Under the pieces are notes generated by a model. The model did no database searches and was not told where the DNA came from. It saw only the letters and a list, made by a program, of their open reading frames with translations. DNA of 23,436 nucleotides from an uncultured Pseudomonadota bacterium (GTDB taxonomy: Bacteria > Myxococcota_A > UBA796 > GCA-2862545). Where the stretch lies: assembly GCA_937891875.1 (NCBI GenBank), contig CALATR010000583.1, positions 1 to 23,436 on the forward strand. The letters run 5' to 3'. Numbering within the stretch: position 1 is the first letter of the stretch; the number at the start of each line of letters is the position of its first letter. Below, one piece after another: positions 7,721 to 16,087 of the stretch. The position numbers and the translations under genes were made by a program.

Positions 7721-8763
7721 AGAAGATCCTGCTCTTGTCGCTGGTGCTGGCCGGGTGCCCGGACCCGATCGAGTCGGACACCGACCCGGTCGTGGGCGCC
7801 GGTCCTGCGGAGGAGCTGGCGTGGTCGGCGCCTGCAGACGGCCTCGAGCTGCAGGGCACCCTGACCCTGCCCGAGCGGGACGGTCCCGTGCCGGTCGTCG
7901 TGCTGGTCCATGGCAGCGGCCCCAACGGCCGGGATGCGGTGATGGCGGGTCAGTTCAACATGGGCTTTGGCTTCGAGCTGCGGGCCTTCGAGCAGATCGC
8001 TGCCGGCCTGCAGGAGCGCGGGGTCGCGGTCTATCGCTACGACAAGCGCACCTGCGTCACCGGCGACTGCGCGGGCAACGGCTACCCGACGCCGTCGGGG
8101 GAGCTCCTGGTCGATGACTTCGTCGCCGACGGAGTCGCGGCCGCAGCATCGCTCACCGCGAGCGAGGCCATCGACCCCAGCCGGATCTGGATCGCCGGCC
8201 ACTCCCAGGGGGGCCAGCTGGTGCCGGCGATGGTGCGTGACGGTGGGCTCGCCGGAGGCATCGTGCTGGCGGGCAACCACGACCCCATCGACGTCACCCT
8301 GCGCTGGCAGCTGACCCACGGCGAGGACGTGCTGCGGACCGCCGGCTACACGGATGCCCAGATCACCTCGCTCATGGCGCCGGTGCGCGAGCTCGCGGAC
8401 GGGGCCGACGCCATCCGCGACGGCACCTGGAGCGGAGGCAGCCTGGGCGGGGCGTCGGAGGCGTTCTGGCGCTCGTGGATGGACGCCGGCGACGCGGCGC
8501 CAGGGATCGCCGCCTCCCTCGAGCAGCCGCTGGTGGTGCTGGCCGGCGACTACGACTGGAACGTGCCCCCCGGCGACGTCGCCGCATGGGAGGCGACCTT
8601 TGCCGGAAACCCGGGGCCCCGGAGCGCCACCTTGCTGCCCTGCGTCACCCACGCCCTCAACTGCATCGCCGAGCCCGACTTCCGCCAGATCGCCCCCGGC
8701 GACGTCGGCACCGAGGTCGACGCGCGGATCCTCGACGCCATGGCCGCGGCGGTGACCGAGTGA
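7717..8763 (+). CDS. Lipoprotein alpha/beta hydrolase, copy 1
   Basis: A 348-residue lipoprotein: the signal peptide ends in lipobox LAGC with lipidated C14. After it comes an alpha/beta-hydrolase fold: GTLTLPERDGPVPVVVLVHG with the oxyanion-hole HGSG at 65-68, nucleophile S163 in GHSQG, acid D280 (or D278) in GDYDWNVP and H312 in CVTHALNC. Cys pairs (KRTCVTGDC and CVTHALNC) are likely disulfides, fitting an extracytoplasmic site. The family is related to dienelactone-hydrolase/acyl-peptidase-like esterases; the substrate is unknown. The GTG start overlaps the SdpI stop (GTGA), and the reading frame upstream is shadow sequence. The next gene is a paralogue, again joined by a GTGA overlap. Confidence 0.9.
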   Translation: MKKILLLSLVLAGCPDPIESDTDPVVGAGPAEELAWSAPADGLELQGTLTLPERDGPVPVVVLVHGSGPNGRDAVMAGQFNMGFGFELRAFEQIAAGLQERGVAVYRYDKRTCVTGDCAGNGYPTPSGELLVDDFVADGVAAAASLTASEAIDPSRIWIAGHSQGGQLVPAMVRDGGLAGGIVLAGNHDPIDVTLRWQLTHGEDVLRTAGYTDAQITSLMAPVRELADGADAIRDGTWSGGSLGGASEAFWRSWMDAGDAAPGIAASLEQPLVVLAGDYDWNVPPGDVAAWEATFAGNPGPRSATLLPCVTHALNCIAEPDFRQIAPGDVGTEVDARILDAMAAAVTE

Positions 8764-9797
8764 GGCGGGTGTGGGGCCTGGTCGGCCTCGCCCTGCTCCT
8801 GTCCGGCTGCCCGAAGAAGCTCCCCGAGGGCGCGCGGGGCCCGGCCGAGAGCGTGGAGCTGGACGTGCCCGCGGAGGGCGTGACCCTGCGCGGCACCCTG
8901 ACCCTGCCCGAGCGCGATCGCCCCGTGCCCGCCGTGATCCTCGTGCACGGCAGCGGACCCCACAGCCGCGATGCGCCCATGGGCGGCCAGGCCTACATGC
9001 CCCTGCCCGTGACCTACCCGATCTTCGCCCAGCTGGCCGAGGATCTGCAGCAGCGCGGCATCGCGGTCTACCGCTACGACAAGCGCACCTGCCTCTTGAT
9101 GACCGGCTGCCCGAAGAACGACCCCGCCGGCGTGATGGGCATCACCATCGACACCTTCACCGCGGACGCGGTCGCTGCGGCCCGGGTGGTGCGCACCCAG
9201 CCGGGCGTCGATCCGGAGCGCGTGTGGGTCGTCGGCCACTCCCAGGGCGGCCAGCTGGTGCCGGCGATCGTGCGCGACGGCGAGCTCGCTGGCGGCGTGC
9301 TCATCGCCGGACCGTACGGCCCGATCGACCAGGTGCTCGCCGCCCAGGCCGACCGCTTCGCGGCGTCGGTCGAGGGGAGCACCGATGCCCGCGAGCTCGG
9401 GAGCGTGGCCGCCCTGCGCGGCATGGTGAAGGGGCTGCAGGGCATCCGCGAGGGCCGTCTCGAGGGCATGACCATCGGCGGCATCCACAGCTCGTTCTGG
9501 GCCTCGTGGATCCGGGCATCGGACGAGGCGCCCGACATCGCGGACGGCCTGACCCAGCCCCTGCTGGCCATCAACGGTGAGTACGACCACAACGTGCCCG
9601 TCAGCGAGCTGGACCTCTGGGAGGCGGACTTCGCCGACGACCCCGGCCCCCGCGCGGTCCTGCGCCTGCCCTGCGTCACCCACGCGCTGCTGTGCGTGAG
9701 CGAGCCCGACCCGGAGCAGGTGGCGCCGGACGACATCAGCACCTGGGTCGATCCGCGGATCGCCGAGGCCATCGCCGCGCAGATCGGCGCGCGCTGA
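8760..9797 (+). CDS. Lipoprotein alpha/beta hydrolase, copy 2
   Basis: A 345-residue paralogue of the preceding gene. The signal peptide ends in LLSGC (lipidated C17), followed by GTLTLPERDRPVPAVILVHG, oxyanion HGSG at 63-66, S161 in GHSQGG, D276 in GEYDHNVP and H308 in CVTHALLC, so the triad is complete. The stretch AVYRYDKRTC and the C-terminal Cys pair are shared with copy 1; the region after KRTC and the cap region (about 185-245) differ most, which suggests different substrates. The GTG start overlaps the stop of copy 1. This is the last gene of the arsR-sdpI-hydrolase operon; 97 bp without an obvious terminator separates it from the FAD oxidoreductase gene. Confidence 0.9.
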   Translation: MRRVWGLVGLALLLSGCPKKLPEGARGPAESVELDVPAEGVTLRGTLTLPERDRPVPAVILVHGSGPHSRDAPMGGQAYMPLPVTYPIFAQLAEDLQQRGIAVYRYDKRTCLLMTGCPKNDPAGVMGITIDTFTADAVAAARVVRTQPGVDPERVWVVGHSQGGQLVPAIVRDGELAGGVLIAGPYGPIDQVLAAQADRFAASVEGSTDARELGSVAALRGMVKGLQGIREGRLEGMTIGGIHSSFWASWIRASDEAPDIADGLTQPLLAINGEYDHNVPVSELDLWEADFADDPGPRAVLRLPCVTHALLCVSEPDPEQVAPDDISTWVDPRIAEAIAAQIGAR

Positions 9798-9894
9798 TCG
9801 GCGTCGAAGGCAGATCTTCAAGGAACTTCCTCCGCCGCGCAACGCAGGAGCACGCCAGCCGTGGATCGGGTGCATTCACGCTGGAGGTGCACCC

Positions 9895-11112
9895 ATGTCC
9901 CACGCTGATCTCACCATCGTCGGAGCCGGCCTGGCCGGACTGACCGCCGCCGTGCTCGCCGCCCGGGCGGGCCTGTCTGTCACCCTGTGGACCGGTCGGG
10001 AGGCAGGCGGCCGCGCCCGCACCGACGTGGTCGACGGCTTCCACCTCAACCACGGTGCCCACGCGCTCTACGACGCAGGGGTCGCGGCCCGCACCTGGCG
10101 CGAGCTGGGCCTGGACCTGTCCGGGGGCGCCCCGAGCTTCACCTTCTGGGCGGCCCACGACGGCAAGCGAACCCGCCTGCCGGTGGACGCGGTGAGCCTG
10201 GCCCGCAGCGGTCTGCTGGGCGTGGTCGACAAGGCCCGGTTCGCCGGGATCCTCACGCGCATGGGCGGCCTGGCGGACAGCGTCGCCCCCGAGCTGACCT
10301 GGGGCGCCTGGCGCCGGGAGCAGGCGGCGGACGGCACCACGCTCGCCGCCCTGTTGGACGCGCTCGCGCGACTCTCGACGTTCATCGCGGATCCTGCGCC
10401 GGTGCGCGCCGCGGTCCTCATGCGCCAGATGGGGCTGTCGGGCGGGGGGGTCACCTACCTGCACGGCGGCTGGCAGCGCGTCGTCGACCAGCTCCTCGAC
10501 CTGGCGAGGTCGGAGGGGGTGACCGTGATCGCCGAGAACGCGCTGGGTGTCGAGGCGGTCGGCGCGGGCTTCCGGGTTCGGGGCCGACAGGTCGACTGCA
10601 CCTCCGACGCCGTGTGCATCGCCGCGGGCGCACGGACCACCGCCAGGCTCGTCGATCGCCCGGCACCCGAGCTGGTTCCCGTCCGCGCCTGTGCGCTGGA
10701 CCTCGGGCTGTCCGCGGTGCCCGACCCGTCCGTGCCCTTCGTGCTCGACCTGGACACCCCCCGCTACCTGTCCGTGCACTCCCTGGTCGCCGACCTGGCC
10801 GCGCCAGGCGGCCACGTGCTGCACGCCATCGGCTACGGCGATCACACCCGCGAGTCCCTGGAGGCGTTCGTCGATCGCTTCCAGCCGGGCTTCCGCGAGC
10901 ACGTCGTCGCCGCGCGCTTCCGCCCGGCCATGGTCGTGCAGCAGCGGGCCCCCCGGGTCGACGCCCCCGAGGTGCCGGTCCAGCTCGCCCCGGGGCTCTT
11001 CCAGGTGGGCGACCACGTGGGCGAGGGTTGCCTGTCCGACGCCGCCGTGCAGAGTGCTGTGGACCTGATCGCCCGGCTGCAGGACACGACCGCCTGGCGC
11101 CATGCGGGATGA
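9895..11112 (+). CDS. FAD-dependent oxidoreductase (amine oxidase / phytoene desaturase-like)
   Basis: A 405-residue flavoprotein. The N-terminal Rossmann motif is G10-A-G12-L-A-G15 in LTIVGAGLAGLTAAVLAARAG, followed by the GG-type motif GGRART near 38-43. The C-terminal FAD motif is LFQVGDHVGEGCLSDAAVQSA. The overall layout is that of the protoporphyrinogen oxidase/phytoene desaturase/monoamine oxidase group, but it is shorter than most carotenoid desaturases and the substrate is unknown. No signal peptide. The start has GGAGG at 9883-9887, 7 nt upstream. The sigma-factor gene starts inside its 3' end. ECF41 sigma factors are known to sit beside and control oxidoreductase genes, so this is the prime candidate target. 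Confidence 0.87.
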   Translation: MSHADLTIVGAGLAGLTAAVLAARAGLSVTLWTGREAGGRARTDVVDGFHLNHGAHALYDAGVAARTWRELGLDLSGGAPSFTFWAAHDGKRTRLPVDAVSLARSGLLGVVDKARFAGILTRMGGLADSVAPELTWGAWRREQAADGTTLAALLDALARLSTFIADPAPVRAAVLMRQMGLSGGGVTYLHGGWQRVVDQLLDLARSEGVTVIAENALGVEAVGAGFRVRGRQVDCTSDAVCIAAGARTTARLVDRPAPELVPVRACALDLGLSAVPDPSVPFVLDLDTPRYLSVHSLVADLAAPGGHVLHAIGYGDHTRESLEAFVDRFQPGFREHVVAARFRPAMVVQQRAPRVDAPEVPVQLAPGLFQVGDHVGEGCLSDAAVQSAVDLIARLQDTTAWRHAG

Positions 11113-12010
11113 TGCCGCCGTGAGCACCCTGCACCACCACCGGCCGCTCCTGCACGCCCTCGCCTATCGCATGCTCGGCTCCGCCACGGAGGCCGAGGAG
11201 GTCGTGCAGGACACCTTCGTCCGCGCCCTGGCGAGCCCTCCCGATCCCGCCCGCCCCATCCGCCCCTGGCTGGTGCGCGTGACCTGCAACCTGGCCCGAG
11301 ATCGGCTTCGAAGGCGGAGGACTCGCGCCTACCACGGTCCGTGGCTCCCGGAACCACTGCGATCGCCGCCCGAGGATCCGAGTGCGGATCCCGAGACCCG
11401 CCTGCGTCTCGCCCAGACCGCGACCCTGGCCTGGCTGACCGCCGCGGAGGCGCTCACCCCGGAGCAGCGGGCGGTGGTGCTGCTCCGCGATGTGCTCGAC
11501 TGGGACGTGGACGAGGTCTGCGGCGTGCTCGACCGGACCCCCGGCGCGGTGCGCTCGCTTCACCTGCGCGCCCGCCGTGCCCTCGCCGATGCCCCCGTGC
11601 CCGACGCCACTCCCGAGAGCCTGCAGGCCCACCACAAGGCACTGCAGGCCCTGCTGGTCGCACTCGTCGCCCGGGACGAGGCGGCGCTTCACCGCCTGCT
11701 GGCCGAGGACGTCGTCATCCGCTCCGACGGCGGCGGCGAGGTGCACGCCATCGGCAAGGTGCTGGTCGGTCGCGAGCGAGTGGCCCACGTGGTGCTCGCC
11801 ATCGCGGTCGCCTCGGGCCAGGTCACCACGGCCGAGATCGTCGAGGTGAACGGCCTGCCCGCGTTCATCGCCCGCAGCGAGCCCCACCCGATGCCCCGCT
11901 GGCCGACCCGCAGCCTGCTCTCCCCGGTGCTCGGCGCTGACGGTCGCATCGTCGCCCTGCTCAACATCGTCGCGCCGACCAAGCTGGCCGCGCTCCAGGA
12001 ACGGCCGTAG
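11102..12010 (+). CDS. sigJ: ECF41/SigJ-type RNA polymerase sigma factor with fused SnoaL-like domain
   Basis: A 302-residue ECF sigma factor. Region 2 is about 12-78 (HALAYRMLGSATEAEEVVQDTF), region 4 about 105-162 (LTPEQRAVVLLRDVLDWDVDEV and VRSLHLRARRAL), and a C-terminal SnoaL/NTF2-like domain runs from about 175 to 300. Three ECF41 hallmarks are visible: WLPEPL (81-86) between regions 2 and 4, DGGG (209-212), and NGLPAF (250-255); the usual NPDKL near the end appears as APTKL (291-295). In ECF41 factors the fused domain controls activity in place of a separate anti-sigma factor, and none is seen nearby. The ATG at 11102 overlaps the FAD gene by 11 bp; the GTG at 11120 is an alternative start that would remove six residues. 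Confidence 0.92.
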   Translation: MRDDAAVSTLHHHRPLLHALAYRMLGSATEAEEVVQDTFVRALASPPDPARPIRPWLVRVTCNLARDRLRRRRTRAYHGPWLPEPLRSPPEDPSADPETRLRLAQTATLAWLTAAEALTPEQRAVVLLRDVLDWDVDEVCGVLDRTPGAVRSLHLRARRALADAPVPDATPESLQAHHKALQALLVALVARDEAALHRLLAEDVVIRSDGGGEVHAIGKVLVGRERVAHVVLAIAVASGQVTTAEIVEVNGLPAFIARSEPHPMPRWPTRSLLSPVLGADGRIVALLNIVAPTKLAALQERP

Positions 12011-12042
12011 GCTGCGGGCACCCCCAGAGCCCCGGGACTCCC

Positions 12043-12531
12043 ATGCACGCGAACGCGAGCCTGATCGAGCGCTTCTACCAGGCCTTCCAGCAGCAGGACG
12101 CCGAGGCGATGGCTGCCTGCTACCACCCCGAGGTCGTGTTCAACGACCCCGTGTTCAAGGACCTCCGCGGAGAACGGGCCGGGAACATGTGGCGCATGCT
12201 CTGCGGTCGGGCGACCGACCTGAAGGTCACCTTCAGCGACGTGTCCGCGGACGACGCGACCGGCCGCGCCCACTGGGAGGCGACCTACACCTTCGGCGCC
12301 ACCGGGAACGTGGTGCACAACGTCATCGACGCGGCCTTCACCTTCGAGGACGGGCTGATCCGCACCCACACCGACACCTTCGATCTGTGGCGCTGGGCGG
12401 GCATGGCGCTGGGCATGAAGGGCAAGCTGCTCGGCTGGGCGCCGCCGGTGCAGGGAGCGGTGCGCAAGCAGGCCCTGGCCCAGCTGGTGCGGTTCGAGGA
12501 GAAGCGCGCCGCGAACGCCGCGTCCGAGTGA
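12043..12531 (+). CDS. NTF2-like / SnoaL-like protein
   Basis: A 162-residue protein with an NTF2-like cone fold: an N-terminal helix pair (SLIERFYQAFQQQDAEAMAACYHPEVVFNDPVF), then strands with GRAHWEATYTF and VVHNVIDAAFTFEDGLIRTHTDTFDLW. A C-terminal helical tail rich in Lys and Ala follows (about 125-162). Proteins of this fold are small-molecule isomerases, hydrolases or binding proteins; the substrate is not evident. The gene starts 32 bp after the sigma-factor stop and is probably on the same transcript. It shares the fold class of the sigma factor's own C-terminal domain. Its TGA touches the stop codon of the convergent OmpA-type gene, so no room for a separate terminator exists between them. 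Confidence 0.87.
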   Translation: MHANASLIERFYQAFQQQDAEAMAACYHPEVVFNDPVFKDLRGERAGNMWRMLCGRATDLKVTFSDVSADDATGRAHWEATYTFGATGNVVHNVIDAAFTFEDGLIRTHTDTFDLWRWAGMALGMKGKLLGWAPPVQGAVRKQALAQLVRFEEKRAANAASE

Positions 12532-15500
12532 TCACTCCCCGCTGGTCTCGCTGACGAACTCGACCCGGCGGTTCTTCGCCCGGCCCTCGGCGCTGTCGTT
12601 GCTGTCCTGGGGTCGGGTGGGTCCGTAGCCCTCCGCATGCAGGCGCTCGGGGGCGACGCCGCGAGCGGTCAGCGCGCTCACCACGGCCCGGGCGCGCTCG
12701 GCGGACAGGCGCATGTTCACCGCGACGCTGCCGGTGCTGTCGGTGTGCCCGCCGATCTCGACCCGCACCAGCTCGGGGTGGGCGAGCAGGGTGTCGGCGA
12801 CTTCGTCGAGCAGGTCGGTGCTCTCGGCGCCCACGTCGGAGCGGCCGGTGGCGAAGTAGATCTGCTCGTCGATCTCGACCCGGTCGCCGAGGACGCGCAC
12901 CCGGGCCGGGCGCAGCGGCACTTCGAGGGGCTCGGTCCGGGCCGTGGTCAGGTCGACCGACTCGTGGGCGACCCGCAAGCCGTCCGAGACGACGAAGATC
13001 TCCCAGAGGCCCGGATCGAGGGTGAGGGTCGCGCGCCCCTGGCGGTCGGTCGTCGCCTCCCGGTCGGAGGAGCCCTTGGCGATGATCCGGCTCTGGACGG
13101 CGTCACCGGTCGGGCCGCGCACGAGGAGCTCGAGCATGCGCGGCACCCGGGCCAGGGGGATCACCCGCTCGGCGAGGCCAGGGCGGAGGGTGGCGTCCAC
13201 GACCCGCACGGGCTCGAAGTCGGGCGCCTCGACGGCCAGGGTGTGCTTGCCCGGCTTCACCCCGTCGAACGCCGCATAGCCGCCAGCAGCGTCCACGCGT
13301 GGGCCGTCGTCCAGGGACACCCGGGCGCCGAGCACGGGAGCGCCGTCGGGGCCCTGCACCCGCACCAGGGTCTGGGACCGAGTGGCGTCGGTCGGGGCGA
13401 GCTCGACCTGCAGCTCGGTCAGCTGGGCGCGGGCGGGCACGGTGAGGCGGGACTGCTCGAGGCCGAGGGAGGGCGAGGAGACCAGCACCCGCCAGTCCCC
13501 GGGAGCCAGCGCGAACAAGCGCGTGCCGTCGGGGCCCACCGGGGTGGCCTTGACGAAGCGCGGGCCGCCCAGGCGGATGACCGCGTCCTGTACGGGCTGT
13601 CCGTCGTGGGTGACCCGGACCCGCACCGCGCCGGGTGCCCAGGCGAGGGCGAGGCGGGCGGACGCTTCTTCGCCAACCAGGCGGAGATCCTGGGACTTGG
13701 CGGCGTACGGCGGGTGGTCCACCTGCACCGTGTGGCGTCCCTGACCCGCGTCGGTGACCGTGAGCAGGCCGCCCTGCACGGTCTGACCGACGTCGATCCC
13801 GTCGAGCTTCACCCGGGCGCCGCCGACCGGTCCTCCGTCTGGATCCACCACCTCCAGCGCGAGGGTCACGCCGGGGGCCTCGGGCTCTCCGAGGACCGTG
13901 TCGACCACGGTGAGCACGCCGGAGTCGGGGATGCGCGTGCGCTGCTGGGACATGCCCAGGCTCGGCGAGCGGAACAGCACCTGCCAGTCACCCGGGTCGA
14001 GGATCGCGCGCTCGACGCCATCGTGGCCGAGGGGCAGCTGCGGTCTCGGACTGGGTCCGGCGAGGCGCACCGACGCGTCGGGAGCCATGCCGTCGGGGCT
14101 GCGGGCGCGGAAGAGCGTGGCGCCGGGCTGGTAGCGGGCGACGACCAGCAGCTCCTGCAGGCCGCGATCGAGGTGGATGTCCTGGGAGAGCGGCTGGAGC
14201 TGGTCGCCGGACACGGTGAGGGTGCGGGCGCCCACGGAGAGATCGGGCAGCTGGAGCGAGCCCGCGGTCGAGGTCGTGCCCAGGGGTGCACCGTCCAGGG
14301 CGATCCTCGCCCCGGCGATCGGCTGGTTGTCGGGATCGACCACCCGCAGGTCCAGATCGGCGCCGCCGGCCTCAGGGGGCTGGAGCACGAAGTGCACGGT
14401 CGTCAGCTCGGTGGTGCGCTCGACGATCTCGACGCCGCGCTGCTGGGCGCCCAGCTCGGGGTGGTTGACCAGCACCTGCCACGGGCCCGGGCGCAGGACG
14501 AACGTGCGCTCGCCCTGGGCGCCGAGGTCGTACGGGCCCAGGCGATCGGCGCCGAAGAGTCGCGCTCGGACGCCGGGGATCGGCTTGTCCTCCCCGTCGG
14601 TCACCCGGAGCTGGACCGCACCCCGCTCCCAGGCGAGCAGCATGTCCTGGGACTCGGCGCCTTCTGTGGGAACGACGCTCAGCTCGGCCGCGCGGAAGGC
14701 CTGGGCCCGGGCGCTCACCGTGACCGGAGCCTCGCCGAGTCCGCCGACCAGCACGCCGCCCCCGCTCGCGCTCTCGCCGACCGGCCGCCCGTCCACGCTG
14801 ACCCGAGCGTCGTCGATCGGGCGGTCCTCGGGGCTGTGCAGGTCGACGAAGACGGAGCGATCGCCCACCGAGGGGAGCAGGATGATCCGCACCGCCTCCG
14901 CAGGGGCGCCAGGCACGAGGTCGAGCTCGCGGGCCTGGGCGCCGAACCCGGGGCCTTCGACGTGCACGACGTGGGGGCCGGGCGGGACCGAAAGGCGCAC
15001 GCTGCCGGAGGTGACCTGCACACCGACGCCCTCGTCCACCCGGACCGTCGCCTCGACCGGCTGGCCTGCCTCGTCCTGGACCTGGACGACGACGGGCACG
15101 GGCGCGATGGGATCGACCGGGGCGGTGCGATCGACCCTGACCCGCTCGCCCTCGGCGGCGCCTTCGGCCAGGTGACCGAAGCGACCGCCGACGCCGAGCA
15201 CCGCCCGCCACCGTGCGGCCGCGAAGCCGGGCACCACGCCTGCGCCGAAGCCGGCGGTGAGCTGCACCGGGCCGACGTCCGCCCGCCCGGTGAGCAGGGC
15301 CTCGGCACCGCGGGCGACCGGCACATAGTCGGAGGGGGCGCCGTCCGGTCCGCGAGAGGCGAGGCGGGAGTGGCCGCGCAGCTCCGCGTTCACGACCAGG
15401 GGGTCGAACGGCCGCACGCCCAGGGCGACCCCGCCGAGCACCCCCGCGCCGCTGGCCACGTTGCCCTCCGGGGCGAAGGTGCGCAGGTCGAGCCCGGCGT

Positions 15501-16056
15501 TGGCGGTGAGCAGCAGGGGGCCGGCGCCGGTCGAGCCCAGCAGGTGCAGGGCCGCGCCCGGACCGCCGTCTCCCAGATAGCGCTCTGAAGATCCGGTTGG
15601 GAGGCGGACTTCTGCGGCAAGGCCCAGGGCGGGGGACGCGGGGTCCCGATCGGGCTTGGTGAGGCCGAAGCGGGCGTACGCGCGGATGTCCCCCGGGCTC
15701 GGTCCGCCCTTCTGCAGGTCGACCTCGGAGGTCCACACCGCGATGGCGGGCAGGCCGAGCCCGATGTCGACGCGATCGCTCACCGCGTAGCGACCCCCCA
15801 GGCGCACGCGGACCAGGTCGTCGATCTGGGCCTGGGCGGTGGTGGTGGTTGCGCGCAGGAGCGGGGCGGAAGCGACCTCGACGAGGCCGGACACGGCGAG
15901 GGTGCCCCGGGCCATGGACGCCGCGGACCGCAGCAGCACCGGATCGCTCACCGCACCCGACGTGGGCGGCGGCAGCTCTCCCGTGCCGTCGAAACCAGCG
16001 AGCGCGGGCGGCGGGAAGGCGCAGAGCAACAGCAGCGCGGTGCGACCGGACAGCAT
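12532..16056 (-). CDS. Large envelope protein: barrel-like N-terminus, nine Ig-like repeats, C-terminal OmpA domain
   Basis: An 1174-residue exported protein. The signal peptide is MLSGRTALLLLCAFPPPALA with cleavage likely after residue 20. Residues about 45-300 look like outer-membrane beta strands (LGLAAEVRLPTGS, LTAGFGAGVV, AVLGVGGRFG). Residues about 322-1050 hold nine roughly 80-residue Ig-like/carboxypeptidase-regulatory-like repeats of two alternating kinds. The C-terminus (about 1065-1174) is an OmpA domain with VEIGGHTDSTGS, NMRLSAERARAVV and NRRVEF; the Asp and Arg that bind diaminopimelate in peptidoglycan are present. It probably spans the outer membrane, or anchors to it, and holds the wall. 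I prefer the ATG at 16056 to a GTG at 16089 because the signal peptide begins there and a TATAGT box overlaps the upstream GTG. Confidence 0.9.
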   Translation of the reverse strand: MLSGRTALLLLCAFPPPALAGFDGTGELPPPTSGAVSDPVLLRSAASMARGTLAVSGLVEVASAPLLRATTTTAQAQIDDLVRVRLGGRYAVSDRVDIGLGLPAIAVWTSEVDLQKGGPSPGDIRAYARFGLTKPDRDPASPALGLAAEVRLPTGSSERYLGDGGPGAALHLLGSTGAGPLLLTANAGLDLRTFAPEGNVASGAGVLGGVALGVRPFDPLVVNAELRGHSRLASRGPDGAPSDYVPVARGAEALLTGRADVGPVQLTAGFGAGVVPGFAAARWRAVLGVGGRFGHLAEGAAEGERVRVDRTAPVDPIAPVPVVVQVQDEAGQPVEATVRVDEGVGVQVTSGSVRLSVPPGPHVVHVEGPGFGAQARELDLVPGAPAEAVRIILLPSVGDRSVFVDLHSPEDRPIDDARVSVDGRPVGESASGGGVLVGGLGEAPVTVSARAQAFRAAELSVVPTEGAESQDMLLAWERGAVQLRVTDGEDKPIPGVRARLFGADRLGPYDLGAQGERTFVLRPGPWQVLVNHPELGAQQRGVEIVERTTELTTVHFVLQPPEAGGADLDLRVVDPDNQPIAGARIALDGAPLGTTSTAGSLQLPDLSVGARTLTVSGDQLQPLSQDIHLDRGLQELLVVARYQPGATLFRARSPDGMAPDASVRLAGPSPRPQLPLGHDGVERAILDPGDWQVLFRSPSLGMSQQRTRIPDSGVLTVVDTVLGEPEAPGVTLALEVVDPDGGPVGGARVKLDGIDVGQTVQGGLLTVTDAGQGRHTVQVDHPPYAAKSQDLRLVGEEASARLALAWAPGAVRVRVTHDGQPVQDAVIRLGGPRFVKATPVGPDGTRLFALAPGDWRVLVSSPSLGLEQSRLTVPARAQLTELQVELAPTDATRSQTLVRVQGPDGAPVLGARVSLDDGPRVDAAGGYAAFDGVKPGKHTLAVEAPDFEPVRVVDATLRPGLAERVIPLARVPRMLELLVRGPTGDAVQSRIIAKGSSDREATTDRQGRATLTLDPGLWEIFVVSDGLRVAHESVDLTTARTEPLEVPLRPARVRVLGDRVEIDEQIYFATGRSDVGAESTDLLDEVADTLLAHPELVRVEIGGHTDSTGSVAVNMRLSAERARAVVSALTARGVAPERLHAEGYGPTRPQDSNDSAEGRAKNRRVEFVSETSGE

Positions 16057-16087
16057 CGAGTCCAGGACTCCGAGGAGATGGGCCGCC

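Noticed and set aside
7040..9797. Presence of an SdpC-like toxin or SdpAB processing genes beside SdpI
   Set aside because: The genes after SdpI are lipoprotein alpha/beta hydrolases with full triads; none resembles SdpA, SdpB or SdpC.
9810..9830. AAGGAACTTCCT-like partial palindrome before the FAD gene
   Set aside because: Short and imperfect, with no second copy and no position relative to a recognisable promoter, so not called an operator.
12637..15588. A 983-codon open frame on the plus strand opposite the OmpA-type gene
   Set aside because: Its translation is His/Gly/Ala/Asp-rich low-complexity sequence with no domain, as expected for the antisense of a GC-rich gene; the minus-strand frame has a signal peptide, repeats and an OmpA domain.
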